A stretch of DNA of 40,926 nucleotides. Source: Oehlia diaphana (taxonomy: Eukaryota; Glomeromycota; Glomeromycetes; Glomerales; Glomeraceae). The stretch lies in assembly GCA_003833135.1 (NCBI GenBank), contig QZLH01000287.1, forward strand, positions 71,256-112,181, given 5' to 3'. This document shows, in pieces, positions 1 through 10,255 of the stretch (positions are counted from its first letter, which is position 1; each line of letters opens with the position of its first letter). The position numbers were made by a program, and so were the translations under genes. The notes below the pieces were generated by a model. The model saw nothing but the letters and a program-made list of their open reading frames with translations. It searched no databases and was not told the origin of the DNA.

Positions 1-47
1 ATTATTAACTAATGATAGACATAAATTTGTACCGAAATAATACAGTA

Positions 48-427
48 GGCCTGTTCATTTCTGATCGTTCGGGTTTTTTGATCGAAAATCCATTAACCAA
101 TCCTATCATGTGATCAAAATCAAAATTGAGTACTTTGATCGGCTTATTGAACGGTTAACCTTGGTCACCTTATTTTTTCGTAAATTAAAATATTTTTCTT
201 TTATAAAAATGGCAAATAAGCAATACATAAAGGTATAATAAACTTTTTGAGGGCGCGTATTAAAACTTCACTAGATACTAGACACGTTAAAAAAGGTGAT
301 CAAAATGATACCACAATTTTGTTGTTCGGAAAGTTCGGGTCGTTGATCAGGTCACACAATTTCATCAGCCAATAATTATCAATTCAAAACCCGATCAAAA
401 TCCCGAACGATCAGAATTGAACAGGCC
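48..427. mobile_element. TA-flanked MITE (Tc1/mariner-type), 380 bp
   Basis: The element starts GGCCTGTTCATTTCTGATCG and the reverse complement of its end starts GGCCTGTTCAATTCTGATCG. The match continues for about 37 bp as terminal inverted repeats. A TA dinucleotide lies directly outside each end (46-47 and 428-429), as expected for Tc1/mariner-type integration. The interior has many GATCA/TGATC motifs but no open frame that could encode a transposase, so it is non-autonomous. The TIR match is seen directly; assignment to a superfamily rests on the TA duplication only. Confidence 0.85.
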
Positions 428-1232
428 TAGTGTAAAGACACTGCGCCATGACGATCCCACTTAGAAAGTTTATTGTGACGTAGGGTATTTGGCACAAAAA
501 TTCTTCCTGCTGATCACTTTGTCAAATAAAATTTTGAAAAACCTACATAGGTATTCACATGTAACGATTATCTCCAAGCCGACAAGTAGTCTTTCTGAGA
601 GTAGATTGCTTGGAAACGTTTCCTATGAAAAAGGGGACTCCTCTGCCTAGTGGAATGAGCACCATGAATTCTCATATAAAGATGCCCTTACATAATGCAC
701 CTCCGTTAACGCTATCTCCGCACTTTTTGTGTAATCACATAATTTTAACTGTCACGTATTATGTGATGTCCAGTTCGCGTGGCTTTAATTTTAGTGGCGT
801 GAAATCTGCAGTATTTGTCACGGTTACGCAGGGGTAATTATCGCTGTTTTAATTATTATTACAATGATTGTAATATGCTATCATGGTTTATTCACGGGAT
901 TAAGACCCATTAACGTGATTAACGTGGTAGTATTTCTTATAAAATTTTTTAAAATAAATTAGTCTAGTATCAGTTAAGGAAAAAATTAAATGACATTTTC
1001 AATAATATTAAAAAAATTCGATTCGTGAAGCTGTCATGTAATTTTTTATATTGAGAATGTGAATCACCTCAGATTTTTTTTTTGTGAATCATCAGATTTG
1101 ATACTTAAAAATATCCCATCAAGAGTTTTCAATACGTAATATATATTGTGAAATTTTCTGCATTCTTTACTATTTTTTTGTCATTTTTTTTTTTGTTTTT
1201 TATATAAAAATTATTTGAATCACTTTTTACAA
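428..1232. other. Intergenic stretch, no supported gene
   Basis: The first 450 bases are somewhat less AT-rich than the surroundings. They contain a perfect 10-bp-arm inverted repeat at 734-767 (ATCACATAAT / ATTATGTGAT). A 75-codon open frame runs 610-837, but it has no recognisable domain, no paralogue in the window and no visible splice or promoter context, so it is not called as a gene. The rest is A/T tracts. Confidence 0.4.
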
Positions 1233-1472
1233 TAAAATTAAATATTTAATAATATTCATCCAATAGTTTCCATATGTAATTTACATTAAAGTATTTTTTT
1301 AATATTTTTAACATTATTGGACGACAAATTAATGCGGTTTAACATTCAAAAATTCTGCCTGGTGACTTTAATATCCACTGTATCAATGAACATATAAAAA
1401 AAAATACTTTGTTTTAATGTAAAATGCATATAAAAACTATTGGATGAATGTTTTTAACCATTTAATTTTATG
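1233..1472. repeat. Large imperfect hairpin, probable foldback MITE
   Basis: The left arm (about 1233-1300) and the reverse complement of the right arm (about 1395-1472) share an AAAATTAAAT block and then ATTCATCCAATAGTTT, an ATATG block, a TTTACATTAAA block and a run ending GTATTTTTTT. The arms are about 65-75 bp with a few small indels around a roughly 95-bp centre. No coding potential is visible. No clear target duplication was found outside the arms, so the exact ends are uncertain. Confidence 0.65.
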
Positions 1473-4078
1473 ATTTATAAAAAAATCTGGTCTAAATATA
1501 TTAAAAACAGAAATATGAAAGAGGCAGAACTTTAAATTCATTATAGTAATAATACTATTAATTATACCAAAAAAATTACATTTATGTCGAATCTGAATAC
1601 AGTTTAAGCGTTAATAATGACTGTATTACTTCCATATTTGTTACCCTACAAAGTAGTTAACCATTTATTATTTTTTAATTTAATTTGTTTACGATATTAG
1701 TTCAAAATGGGTCTCGACCAACCATAGTGGAAATTTATTATATATTCAGTAAATAGAATTTCTCTTAAATTCGAAAGGTAATTAATTAAACAACATGTGG
1801 GCGTAATTATTTCAGATAATACGGCATTAAGGCGGCGTAATTGTGAAATATATTACAACAAATTTTTATTACACCGTTATAATGCAGAATTGTGTAATGT
1901 GCCATAATATTTCGGCATGGCTTAAACCTAATTTAACCCATGTATAGATCGGTATTAAGAAGTATGATTGCCTAATCACTTACATAATTTTATATATAAT
2001 TCAATGCATATGTACGTTTTCGCAGAAAATTTTATAATCTTATTTTGTGTTTGTTAGCGAATAATGTCTTTCTTTAATACATGAACCCTATTTTAATTAC
2101 ACGTAATTTATTGTATGTTAAAACTTTACTTAACATTATAATATTCATCTTCGTGTAATTTCTTCATATAGAAAGTTATAAAATGTAGACTGAAACTGTG
2201 AATAGTCATAACTAAATTTAATTTAGTACAATAGTATGTAAATTTACTCAACTAAGATGTTGGTTATAAAAATTGTATTACCTAAAATACTTTGTTTTTT
2301 TACGCCAAAGTACTTTTTTTTTTTTTTTGTAATAGTGAACAATATAGATACAAAAATGCTTTCATTATAGAATTTATTTAAAATCACGCGATCCGCCGTC
2401 ATTTATGGAGATAAATTCTTAATATTGTTTATTTTTTATATGTTTCTGAAAAAAAAAAAGATAAAGTATAATGGCATGCGCATTTATTATTTTTTGTGAA
2501 ATATAAATATGAAGAAGGTGGCTGCATTCACTGATAAAACTTATCCAAAATTTGAATCATGAAACACGCCAATGAGATAAAACAGGTTTTTTCCTTTTAC
2601 AAATTTCTTATTTATCAATTAACATTAAGGAGTCGTTTTATGTAGTAATTAATTAATTAATTTTAATAATAAAAAAAAAAAAAAGTTTTTATTTATTACT
2701 ATGTTCGTTACTCATATTTCTTTTTTTAGGACTTCCGATAATTTGTGCAATTTAAAGTATAGAATTGGCGATTTAAACTGTTTATCATTAATAACTTAAT
2801 ATTAATAAACCGGTTATCATAAAAACTTAATATGAATAAACCGGTTATCATTAAAACTTAATATTAATTAATCGATAATTTAGGTCAATTTACATTACTA
2901 ATTAAGGTAAATTTATGATATTTGTGATACGTACAAATTTATCTATAAAAAATTTTTAAAGAAACACAAATTACGTTTAAGATGATAAAGGAAACGCCAT
3001 GTATGTAGATTACATTTACTTTAATATTATTCTCCTTTGTTTTCAGAATTTCAGGGTCCATAGCATACATAGATTTTTTTTTTTTATGTAAATAGGACCA
3101 GCCGAAGTGCTGTTTAAGTAAAGTATGTACATCGTTACGTGACGGATGGACACTTCGGACTGATAAATTTAGCTCTTATGTATTACAAAAAATTTGATTA
3201 AATTTACTAAATTAAGGTATATCACGTGAATTATAATTAAGTCGAAAAATTGACGTCTAAAAATTCAATTTCTTCGATTACCATTTGTATTTTTCAATAT
3301 TTATCAATTAAATTCAGTAAATTACTTAAATAACACAATAATGTTTTTTTTAGGAATTAAATTTGTTTATTATTAATCGTCAATGGATTGGTATAGATAC
3401 CCATAAAAGAAATAATGAATGAGAACATAAAATTTGTATTTTTGACAAATAAGTATAATAAGAATATGCATCCCATGGATATACAAAAAATCAACAATAA
3501 ATAAACATTACCCTTATTAAAAAATTTTTTCTTTTATTTTTATTTGGTAGGGAAAGCCTTCTAAAATGTTTTGTCACACAAATAATCTATATAATCGCAA
3601 TTAGATTAGAACCGTTTACGATAAATCGGTCTAAAACTGGTTATTGTTCAAACCGAATACCAATTAGTTGGCTTAATCCATAACAGTTGTACGGAAAAAA
3701 GATAATTGCAATTTGTAATTTACTTTTACTTTATTTTTTTTTTTTTTTTTTTTATTTTTTTTTTTTTGAAACACTATCATGAACAGTAATTATTGGCGTT
3801 AAAAAAACAAATCTGTTATGTGATAAAAAAACGCCAACATACTTATAGCTTTATTCATAACCCTAAAAAAGTTTATCATTTATGTACATTATAAATTATA
3901 ACAATTGTAATTATTTATTACGTATAAGACATAAAAACATATAATGTTCATTCTAATTTACTATTTCGTTAGTAGCTATAACGCGTTTGTTCTTATAGTT
4001 TGACCATTTATAATTTGCATTATAAATCCTACGTAAATTGCATTAACAAATGAATTAGATTTGTCTAACTTTTAAATT
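1473..4078 (+). other. Non-coding flank of duplication unit 1
   Basis: No gene is seen. Parts match the flanks of the later small-gene copies. The region around 2210-2600 (a TTTAGTACAATA block, ACAAAAATGCTTTCATTA, CGTCATTT followed by GGAGA) corresponds to about 7200-7440 and to 17990-18480. The region around 2715-2760 (AGGACTTCCGATAATTT) corresponds to about 7510-7530 and 18588-18605. Block order is conserved, so this is the upstream flank of a duplicated unit. A long T tract lies at about 3728-3770. Confidence 0.6.
2779..2872. repeat. 31-bp tandem repeat, about three copies
   Basis: The motif AATAAACCGGTTATCAT, preceded by ACTTAATATT or ACTTAATATG, recurs with a 31-bp period. Two copies are good and flanking partial copies are degraded. 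The ACCGGT core is palindromic. No gene overlaps it. Confidence 0.75.
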
Positions 4079-4090
4079 CTATATAAATAT
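4079..4090 (+). promoter_or_regulatory. TATA box of small-gene copy 1
   Basis: CTATATAAATATT lies about 135 bases before the copy 1 start codon. The other three copies have a TATA-like element in the same context at 8811, 13862 and 19854, usually after a TTAAATTTT or TTAAATTCT run. That supports this as the core promoter. Confidence 0.6.
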
Positions 4091-4095
4091 TACCC

Positions 4096-4185
4096 CGGAT
4101 TTTCTTTTCTCAAATACATTTACAAACTCATTTATAGCTTCGGATTTTCTTTTCTCAACTACATTTTCAAGCTCATTCATAATCT
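4096..4185 (+). repeat. 45-bp tandem duplication in copy 1 leader
   Basis: Two consecutive 45-bp units start CGGATTTTCTTTTCTCAA at 4096 and 4141 and differ at a few positions. A third partial echo (CATTTTAACTACATTTT) follows. The repeat lies between the TATA box and the start codon, so it probably sits in the 5' untranslated leader and makes it CT-rich. The other three copies lack it, which explains part of the longer TATA-to-ATG distance here. Confidence 0.8.
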
Positions 4186-4216
4186 CATTTTAACTACATT
4201 TTTAATTTCAAATAAT

Positions 4217-4405
4217 ATGTTTCGAAGAAGTAATCAAGAAATCATGAATAGAAGAAACAGACGTAGAATTATTAATAGAATATATAGAAGAAGCATACGT
4301 ACCAATAATGCAAATACATTTTCAAATCTAGTTACACATTTGCCATTGCAAATTACGAATGATTCGTTCGCGAACCAATTATTTAATGGGTCCTCTTTTA
4401 AATAA
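4217..4405 (+). CDS. Small Arg-rich protein, tandem family copy 1
   Basis: This encodes 62 residues and belongs to a four-member family in this window. Residues 1-30 are strongly basic, with NRRNRRR followed by further Arg pairs, like an Arg-rich nucleic-acid-binding or nuclear-localisation segment. Residues 33 onward hold the conserved NNAN, PLQITNDSFANQLFNG and SSF block. There is no signal peptide, no membrane segment and no cysteine. The start is supported because the paralogues begin at the same aligned methionine. Unlike copies 2-4, this copy has no GTAAGT intron just after the stop. Sequence after the stop joins almost directly to a block (GTGATAATAATTTAGCTGAC) that lies about 200 bases further out in copy 3, so about 180 bases seem deleted. 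The function is unknown; nucleic-acid binding is only an inference from charge. Confidence 0.72.
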   Translation: MFRRSNQEIMNRRNRRRIINRIYRRSIRTNNANTFSNLVTHLPLQITNDSFANQLFNGSSFK

Positions 4406-5416
4406 TTTTATAGTAATCATGTGATAATAATTTAGCTGACACTTTTTGCCGATTCACAGAATCGGAATTTCAAAAAATTTATGCAACATCCTATTATTTT
4501 AAATAAGGGAATTTTTAAAAAATTTACAAAAATTCGTTTAAACACCAACAACATATGTAAAAAAAAAGACAAACAAACATAACCATCTTAAGTTTTCTTA
4601 TAATCCACCCGCTATAAAACTTTACAAAAATATATACTTTAATTTCAATATATCTTAATATAAATCTCTTTTATTTAATATACTCAACCATCAATTAATA
4701 ACTTCTTTTCAAAAAATAATAATTAAACAGTAATCCTTCGATCGCGTGATCTATCTTTTCTAAATTTATCTCATGTATCACCACAATATATACTGTTTTT
4801 AATAATTACATGTTAAAAATTCAACATACTTATTAGATATGAAAATTAATAATATCAACGGTAACAAAAATTTAAAATATTTATTTATATAGTTGATATT
4901 ATTAAAGTTTATGGTGATAATCATTACAGTATATTGAACTATTATCCAAAAACTTAGAAAATTTTTTACTTTAGTATCATTATAATGTATTAAACGTAGA
5001 CAGTAGAAAATATTCACAAAATATTTATAGTTACGTTATCAATTTTTTAATGCACATTAAGAAAATTTTAATGATGCACATTTCAATAATTTACTTCATC
5101 TTGATAATATTAGATTCTTATTTTTATTTTTATTTTTTTTTGTAATCTAATCCCATGAAAGAATTATTTTTAAAGATTGAATTCTTAAGATAATAGAATG
5201 GTCACAAAATTATTCTGTATTTTGAATTTTCTCTAATTTTAATGGTAATATTAAATCACGTCTATCATCAAGTAATTGAAATAAATTCATTGGTTTTTTT
5301 TTGCAAGAAATTAAAAATTGCAATTCGTGAATCGTAAGAAAGATTTTTTCAGCGCTTTAGCTAAGTTAGTAAATCTTCGATTTTGTAAACACAGAAATGT
5401 CACTCCGTTCCTTATA
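4406..5416. other. AT-rich spacer after copy 1, no gene
   Basis: The first 60 bases align with the region downstream of copies 2 and 3 (ATGATAATAATTTA motif). The rest is AT-rich. A 72-codon minus-strand open frame (4799-5017) has low-complexity composition and no paralogue, so it is not called. Confidence 0.45.
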
Positions 5417-5432
5417 CCGTTAACGTTAACGG
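5417..5432. repeat. Perfect 16-bp palindrome
   Basis: CCGTTAACGTTAACGG is a perfect 16-base palindrome in a local GC-richer patch. It could bind a dimeric factor or be an element end. No second copy was noticed nearby. Confidence 0.7.
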
Positions 5433-5628
5433 CAGATGACATTGTATATGTGCAAAATTTAATGAGATTATTCGTTAAATATAATTTTTGAATATTATTA
5501 TGTTCCTAGGTCAACAATATTGAAAAAATAGCAAAGGATAATAGCGAAGTGTTACATGCATGATTTCTTTAAAGAATTTTTATCCCTTTTTAGATTTGAT
5601 ACTGTATACTGGGTATACTTTTATTACT

Positions 5629-6049
5629 GGCACGTGATCAATTTTTGCTGATCATTGTCTAACAATGGTTAGATTAATTTATCGAAACATTTGTTCTTTT
5701 TGAATAAAACCTAATACAGATATTATTCAGCTTTCATAATCATAATTTCTATAAGAACAAATATCTTCTTTATAAGTTTGATTAAGGTTAAAAGAAAAGG
5801 GTTGTATATCATTGTTTTGCTCTTTTAACAATAGCAAAAATTGGCATTCAAAATCCATGTTTTCTCTCTAAGTAAACATTTAGAAAAAGCAAAAACACGA
5901 GAAAGATTCAATTTTTGGATTCTGTGTGGTGGTTTTGTTAAGTTTTATTTGATAAGTAAAAACATAAAATTTCTCGTTCACGGATTATCATCTATTTTTT
6001 TTTGGAAATTTTGATCACGTGCTGGCGATTTTGTATTAAGGCACGTGAT
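5629..6049. repeat. Inverted CACGTG cluster, possible MITE
   Basis: CTGGCACGTGATCAATTTTT at the left and the reverse complement of the right side (CGCCAGCACGTGATCAAAAT) form an inverted repeat of about 20 bp enclosing about 370 bp. Just inside the right edge, ATCACGTGC (6014-6022) and GCACGTGAT (6041-6049) form perfect 9-bp arms around an 18-base spacer. Three CACGTG sites lie in 420 bases. A TATATATAAA follows at about 6071-6080, so this could instead be a promoter with no recognised gene. Confidence 0.45.
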
Positions 6050-8206
6050 TTATATATTTATTCATGCATTGTATATATAAACCTTAATTATTTCGGTAGT
6101 TTGACATATGCACAGTTTCTTGTTTAAAGTTTTTATTATATAATTATACGAAATTTGGTAATTTTCTATTACTTGAATAGACGCGATTGGAAAAATATAT
6201 TTCTTCGTTTATTAAATTCTATTTACTAAAAATATGATGATCAAGGGGTTTATTCGATTGGTAATATGTAACATTTTTAAGGTAAAAAAATTAGTTTCAA
6301 TATGATTGGTCAAAAAAGTATCCGAAAGTTTCAAAGAGTTTCAGAGAATTTCCCGATAACCCCTTTTTTTTCTTCAAAGATCTTCAATTGATAGGAAACG
6401 TCAATCATCATTTTGAATTTATTTATTTTATTTATAGTACTAATAAAAAATGAGTCCTCAGTAAGATTTTATTCAATATAGAAAAATTATTATATACTTT
6501 TAATACAAGAGATTTTTAAAATAAATAATAAGGAATATGAAACAAATTTGCATTGCCTTTATTGCTTTTGACTTTTACTTCTAGTTATCATTGTCACAAA
6601 AAAAAAAAAAATAAATAAATAAATAAATAAATAAATAAAAAAATCCGTTGCTTTTAATGTTAACGGTATTCTATTGAATCTCGTTATTGATTGTGATACT
6701 TGAGCACAATGAACTAATGACATCTTGAGAACGGATTAAAGAAAAAATAAAATTAATAATAAAAATTTTTAGCTTTGTAATTCTTTACATTATGAGACTG
6801 CATAAAATTTGAAAGAGTCATTACGCTGTAATTAGTAAATTCTAAAGAATATTGTATACGTTAGTTGAACATATATATATATTCATACAAAAAAAATTCA
6901 AAATGATTATTTAACCAAGATTTTACATTTATAGTTAATAAATCCACGGTTATAGTAAATTTTTTTAATATGCTATATTCGTAAACCTTCAAAGAAATTA
7001 TGCCGGCCAGAACCGAATGTTACACAAAATGTGGATCTAGAATAAATTTTTTTTTACTTTGTATCTATTAGCAAATAAGGAAAACTCATGCACACACATT
7101 CAATTACTAAGTAATTAATTGTATGTTGAAACATTATTAAACAATACAATATTAACCTTTTGTGTAATTTCTTCAAGTATAAGGATACATTCTAGTTCAT
7201 AGTAACCGAAATGAAGATTGTATTACCTTATTACCTTTAATACTTTTTTTTTTTTTACGCCAAAAAAAAACAAACTTTTTTCGTTATAGAATTTGTTAAT
7301 CACACGTTCTGTCCTTACGGAATACCGGAATACGGAGATGAGTTTTTTTATTATACAGTTAATGTTTTTCGAAAAAAAAGAAGGATAAAATTATTTTTTG
7401 TGTAATTTAAACAAGAATTCATTGAAGAAGGAGTTTGTATTAAAAAGAGATTTTTTTTTTTTTCGTATAATACTATTTTATTATTATTTTCTTTGTTAAC
7501 TTTTCATTTTAGGACTTCCGAGATAATTTTCCAATAATGGGTACATTCACAAATTCAACTTGTTATTTTGTGCTGTTATTTGTGTGACAAACCATTTTTT
7601 GCCTGTTTAAGTAGCAGATCCTTTTTCATTCCTATAATTAATTAAAAAAAAAAAGATAAATTTTTTAATTAATAGTCATTATTAATTAATGCATATTCAT
7701 GAGATACTTATAAACAAATCAACTAGGTTTAATAATAACAAATAAGCATAAATAAAGTTTTGAGGATCAAAAAATAATAAAAATTGAATTCAATTCCTAA
7801 AAACATTAATAATATATAAATTATAATCTACGCCTGAAATGATAAATCTTGGAAAAAATAAAAAAGGAAGGGAGATTTTAATATTTTTGGATTAAATATA
7901 TTATGTATTAAATCAAATAACGTTAATCAAAATCACACGATCTAATATTAATTTAAAATTATAAAGATTTTTTTCATAAATGAAATAAATGAAATAAAAT
8001 CCGCTCGTAGAAAATTTTTCTTCCTGACGAGCCAACATCTATAAAATAACAGGCAATACGTAATATATTGAATAGATATTATATATTTCTAGTTATAGAA
8101 AATTTATAAATAAAAAATAAAATCCGCTCGCATTATTTCTAGAATATAATTTTCTAAATTAGTAAATTTATTCATTTGATTGAAATATATTTAGTATTAA
8201 AAATCT
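6050..8206 (+). other. Non-coding flank of duplication unit 2
   Basis: No gene is seen. This stretch aligns in order with 16940-19100. Shared blocks include TTTCGG-AGTTT, CTTGAATAGA-GCG-TTGG, AAAAATATATTTCTT, the AGGACTTCC / AGGATTTCC block, TTATTTGTGTGACAAA, CATGAGAT, AATAATAACAAATA, GGAAAATA-AAAAG-AGGGAG and TTAAATCAAATAACGTTAATC. It also carries an ATAA microsatellite at about 6610-6640 and long A and T tracts. Confidence 0.65.
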
Positions 8207-8350
8207 ATGCAGAGTCGGGCAGTTCCTCTTGCTTCTAAAAATAGATTTCACCAATTAAAATACGTCCAACACGTGTCCGTGGGACAAACGGTGACCGTTA
8301 TGGCTAATCTGCAGGATGCTGTACACGTTCTGAGGTTCGGAAATATTTGA
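8207..8350 (+). CDS. GC-richer 47-codon ORF, possible lost exon
   Basis: An ATG-started frame of 47 codons sits in a clearly GC-richer island inside AT-rich flank. Its peptide begins MQSRAVPLASKNRF and ends AVHVLRFGNI. Codon third positions are unusually G/C-rich (GTC, CAC, GTG, CTG, ACC) compared with the neighbours. The matching parts of units 3 (about 13095-13130) and 4 (about 19225-19260) keep only short pieces such as AGGTCCGA and ATGCTGT or ATGCAGT. This may be an exon or gene fragment brought in from elsewhere. I recognise no domain, and it may not be expressed. Confidence 0.3.
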   Translation: MQSRAVPLASKNRFHQLKYVQHVSVGQTVTVMANLQDAVHVLRFGNI

Positions 8351-8810
8351 TAATTATTGTAATATGTATTTATCTCTTTTTATTATTTATTTATTTATTT
8401 TTTTTTTTATCTCTTTTTGTTTCTTTTTATTCTTTTTGTTCTTATCATTATCTTTCATTTTTTATTGTTTCTCTATCGTTTCTCGTTTCTTTATAAATAT
8501 GTAATGAACAATCGCAATTTTATAATTATTGTATAAAAGGGGATTCATTTGTTAAAAAAAAACGCTGATTATATTTGAAAGAAAAATAGTTTCGTTCAAT
8601 AATGAGAAGAATATATGGAAACAATAATTCTAGTGATCCTAAATGAGTAACTATATAATGACCAATAAGATATTAGACCAATTTTGTTTATTTTATCAGG
8701 TGCAAAAGTCAAAATTCATGTGTTGTCTTTTTTTGTGTTTACTACGTTCATTCATGATTTTACTATTTTGTTAGTTAATTGGTTAATCGGTCAGTCTATT
8801 AAATTTTGTA

Positions 8811-8820
8811 TATATAAATA
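8811..8820 (+). promoter_or_regulatory. TATA box of small-gene copy 2
   Basis: TATATAAATA follows CTATTAAATTTTG, the same context as copy 3 (CTATTAAATTTTGTATAAATA). It lies about 70 bases before the copy 2 start codon. Confidence 0.65.
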
Positions 8821-8881
8821 CATCATTTTTTTTATTTCCGTTTTTTTAATAACAACATCAACTTCTTCATAAACAAGTAAA

Positions 8882-9073
8882 ATGCCTGTTCATAGACATC
8901 AACAAAAAATTACTAATAGAAGAATTAAACGTAAAATTACAAATAGAATCTGTATTAGAAGACAAACATCTACCAATAGCGCAAACATGTTTTTAACACT
9001 AGCTACACAATTACCATTACAAATTACTAACATTCCGTTTGCAAATCAATTGTTTAATGGGAGTAATTTTTAA
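8882..9073 (+). CDS. Small Arg-rich protein, tandem family copy 2
   Basis: This encodes 63 residues. The N-terminal half is basic (NRRIKRK, then RICIRRQ). The C-terminal half has NSANMF, PLQITNIPFANQLFNG and a final SNF. Against copy 3, the FANQLFNG block is encoded by the same codons apart from the final glycine codon, while neighbouring threonine and leucine codons differ at third positions. Length differences in the Arg-rich segment are whole codons. The stop is followed after four bases by GTAAGT, which starts the intron-like segment at 9078. The ATG is preceded by AAGTAAA and is the aligned start in all copies. The function is unknown; a small nuclear or RNA-associated protein is a guess from charge alone. 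Confidence 0.75.
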   Translation: MPVHRHQQKITNRRIKRKITNRICIRRQTSTNSANMFLTLATQLPLQITNIPFANQLFNGSNF

Positions 9074-9077
9074 TGTA

Positions 9078-9165
9078 GTAAGTATGATTCTATTACATAT
9101 GTTTTATTAACCATAAAATTTCTTAATTATAACTGTTTTGTATTTATTTTTTGTATATTTTAAAG
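9078..9165 (+). other. Probable 3' intron of copy 2
   Basis: GTAAGTATGATT at the start and TTTTAAAG at the end enclose 88 bases. Copies 3 and 4 have intron-like segments of 82 and 89 bases that share GTAAGTATGATT and an internal AAATTT-TTAATT-TAACT. The size matches the introns of the BTB genes here (76 and 82 bp). It starts four bases after the stop codon, so it would be a 3'-UTR intron. Confidence 0.55.
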
Positions 9166-9556
9166 AAATATCATTCGTATAACGCAACCAATAGTATGCC
9201 GCCAAATGTAGTATAAGATATGAAAATATAAGAGAAAAACAAAATTTTTTCTATGGAATTTAATGAATAAGATTCGAAATATGGATTTATTATAAGACAA
9301 ATTTATTTTACATTAAGCTTATTAAGTTTTCACCAACCAATATGATAATAATTTATGTGTATATCTACAAAAGGCGAATTATGTATAAAATATAAAAATT
9401 CAAAAATTTATGTATTTTAACATCCTACAGTATTATTTAAATCAATCTAAATTATGGTCAACTAAAAGTTCTATTTAATCTTATGATAGTATTTACAAAT
9501 AATGGGTTCAGATTAGTTAAGTTATTTTATATTTATAGTATAGTACATATATATTT
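9166..9556. other. Downstream flank of copy 2
   Basis: No gene is seen. Positions 9250-9370 align with 14225-14345 downstream of copy 3 (GAATTTAATGAA-AAGATTCG, ATTAAGCTTATTA, GATAATAATTTA), marking the shared right part of the duplicated unit. Confidence 0.5.
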
Positions 9557-9820
9557 ATCCCACGGTTCCTAGTAAAAATTTGTGCTTTTTTTTCTTGATA
9601 TTCTCACGGGTGGTGTTTATTTAAAAAGATGGGTAAAAAGTCTATCGATGTTGGAATAAATAGTCTATAATTATTAGTCAAAATAAGTATATTGAAGGGC
9701 TTTATGGTACGGATACCGTGGGATAAATCAGTTATTTTCACGGAGTCACTGGAATACATGATTTTCACGGCTGAGCCGTGAAATCGTTTGATATCCATAG
9801 TTCCCCGTGAATATACTGTG
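9557..9820. repeat. CCGTGAA-rich repeat with palindrome
   Basis: This segment has many CACGG/CCGTG motifs. They include an inverted repeat at 9763-9783 with perfect 10-base arms (TTTCACGGCT / AGCCGTGAAA) around one base, plus TTTTCACGG, CCGTGGGAT and CCCCGTGAAT. A segment of similar composition with GG-TGTTTATT, AAAAGAT and TTAAAAAGT lies at 17055-17280, and another CCGTGAA hairpin at 36131-36229. A 64-codon minus-strand frame crosses it but is probably incidental. Confidence 0.45.
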
Positions 9821-10019
9821 TATACGTATTTATTTCTGTAACTTATGTTTAAACTAAGGTGATTTTAATGATACTAAATAAAAATATGAGTTAAAAGAAA
9901 TCATAAAAAGTTTCCCAACTATCAGATTATGAATAATAAAAGTCCGCCTAATATTAAAATCAATTTATTACTTAAAATTTCTTCAGGCAAAACTTGTTAT
10001 GATTATTTCTTTTTTGTTT

Positions 10020-10255
10020 ATGCTATATTTTACCAAAAATTTAAAATCGCCTTTTTTCCATTGCATCGCAATATAGCATAGACATTTTATCATCATTCGG
10101 TCCAGCGGTATTTACTTGCATAAGGGCTGGTATTCCAGGAACAGGTTCGTCTTCTGGGCTTCATCATTTATTAATCCCTTTGTAGACTTCTTTTCCTGTT
10201 CTTCGCCTTCTTTCAGATAACCGATTTCCCAGACGTTACATCAAAATAAAGGTTA
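10020..10255 (-). pseudogene. Decayed coding fragment, family not recognised
   Basis: On the minus strand this GC-richer stretch reads as protein in two frames. About 30 codons first read EIGYLKEGEEQEKK and then GLINDEAQ. After a frame change, EDEPVPGIPALMQVNTAGPN continues to MSMLYCDAMEKRRF and a stop. The amino-acid make-up (Glu, Lys, Pro, Gly, Asp) is unlike translated AT-rich spacer. There is no start codon, and a stop follows the first segment (after LCK), so it is a broken gene fragment, or exons of a gene whose splice sites I cannot place. I recognise no family. Confidence 0.4.

Noticed and set aside
610..837. 75-codon plus-strand ORF in a GC-richer patch
   Set aside because: No domain, paralogue, promoter or splice context; hairpin sequence lies inside it. 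Possible but unsupported.
6600..6645. Short-period repeat considered as a CRISPR or satellite array
   Set aside because: It is a simple ATAA microsatellite next to a poly-A tract.
8684..8872. 62-codon hydrophobic plus-strand ORF
   Set aside because: It overlies the TATA box and leader of small-gene copy 2 and is not conserved in the sister units.
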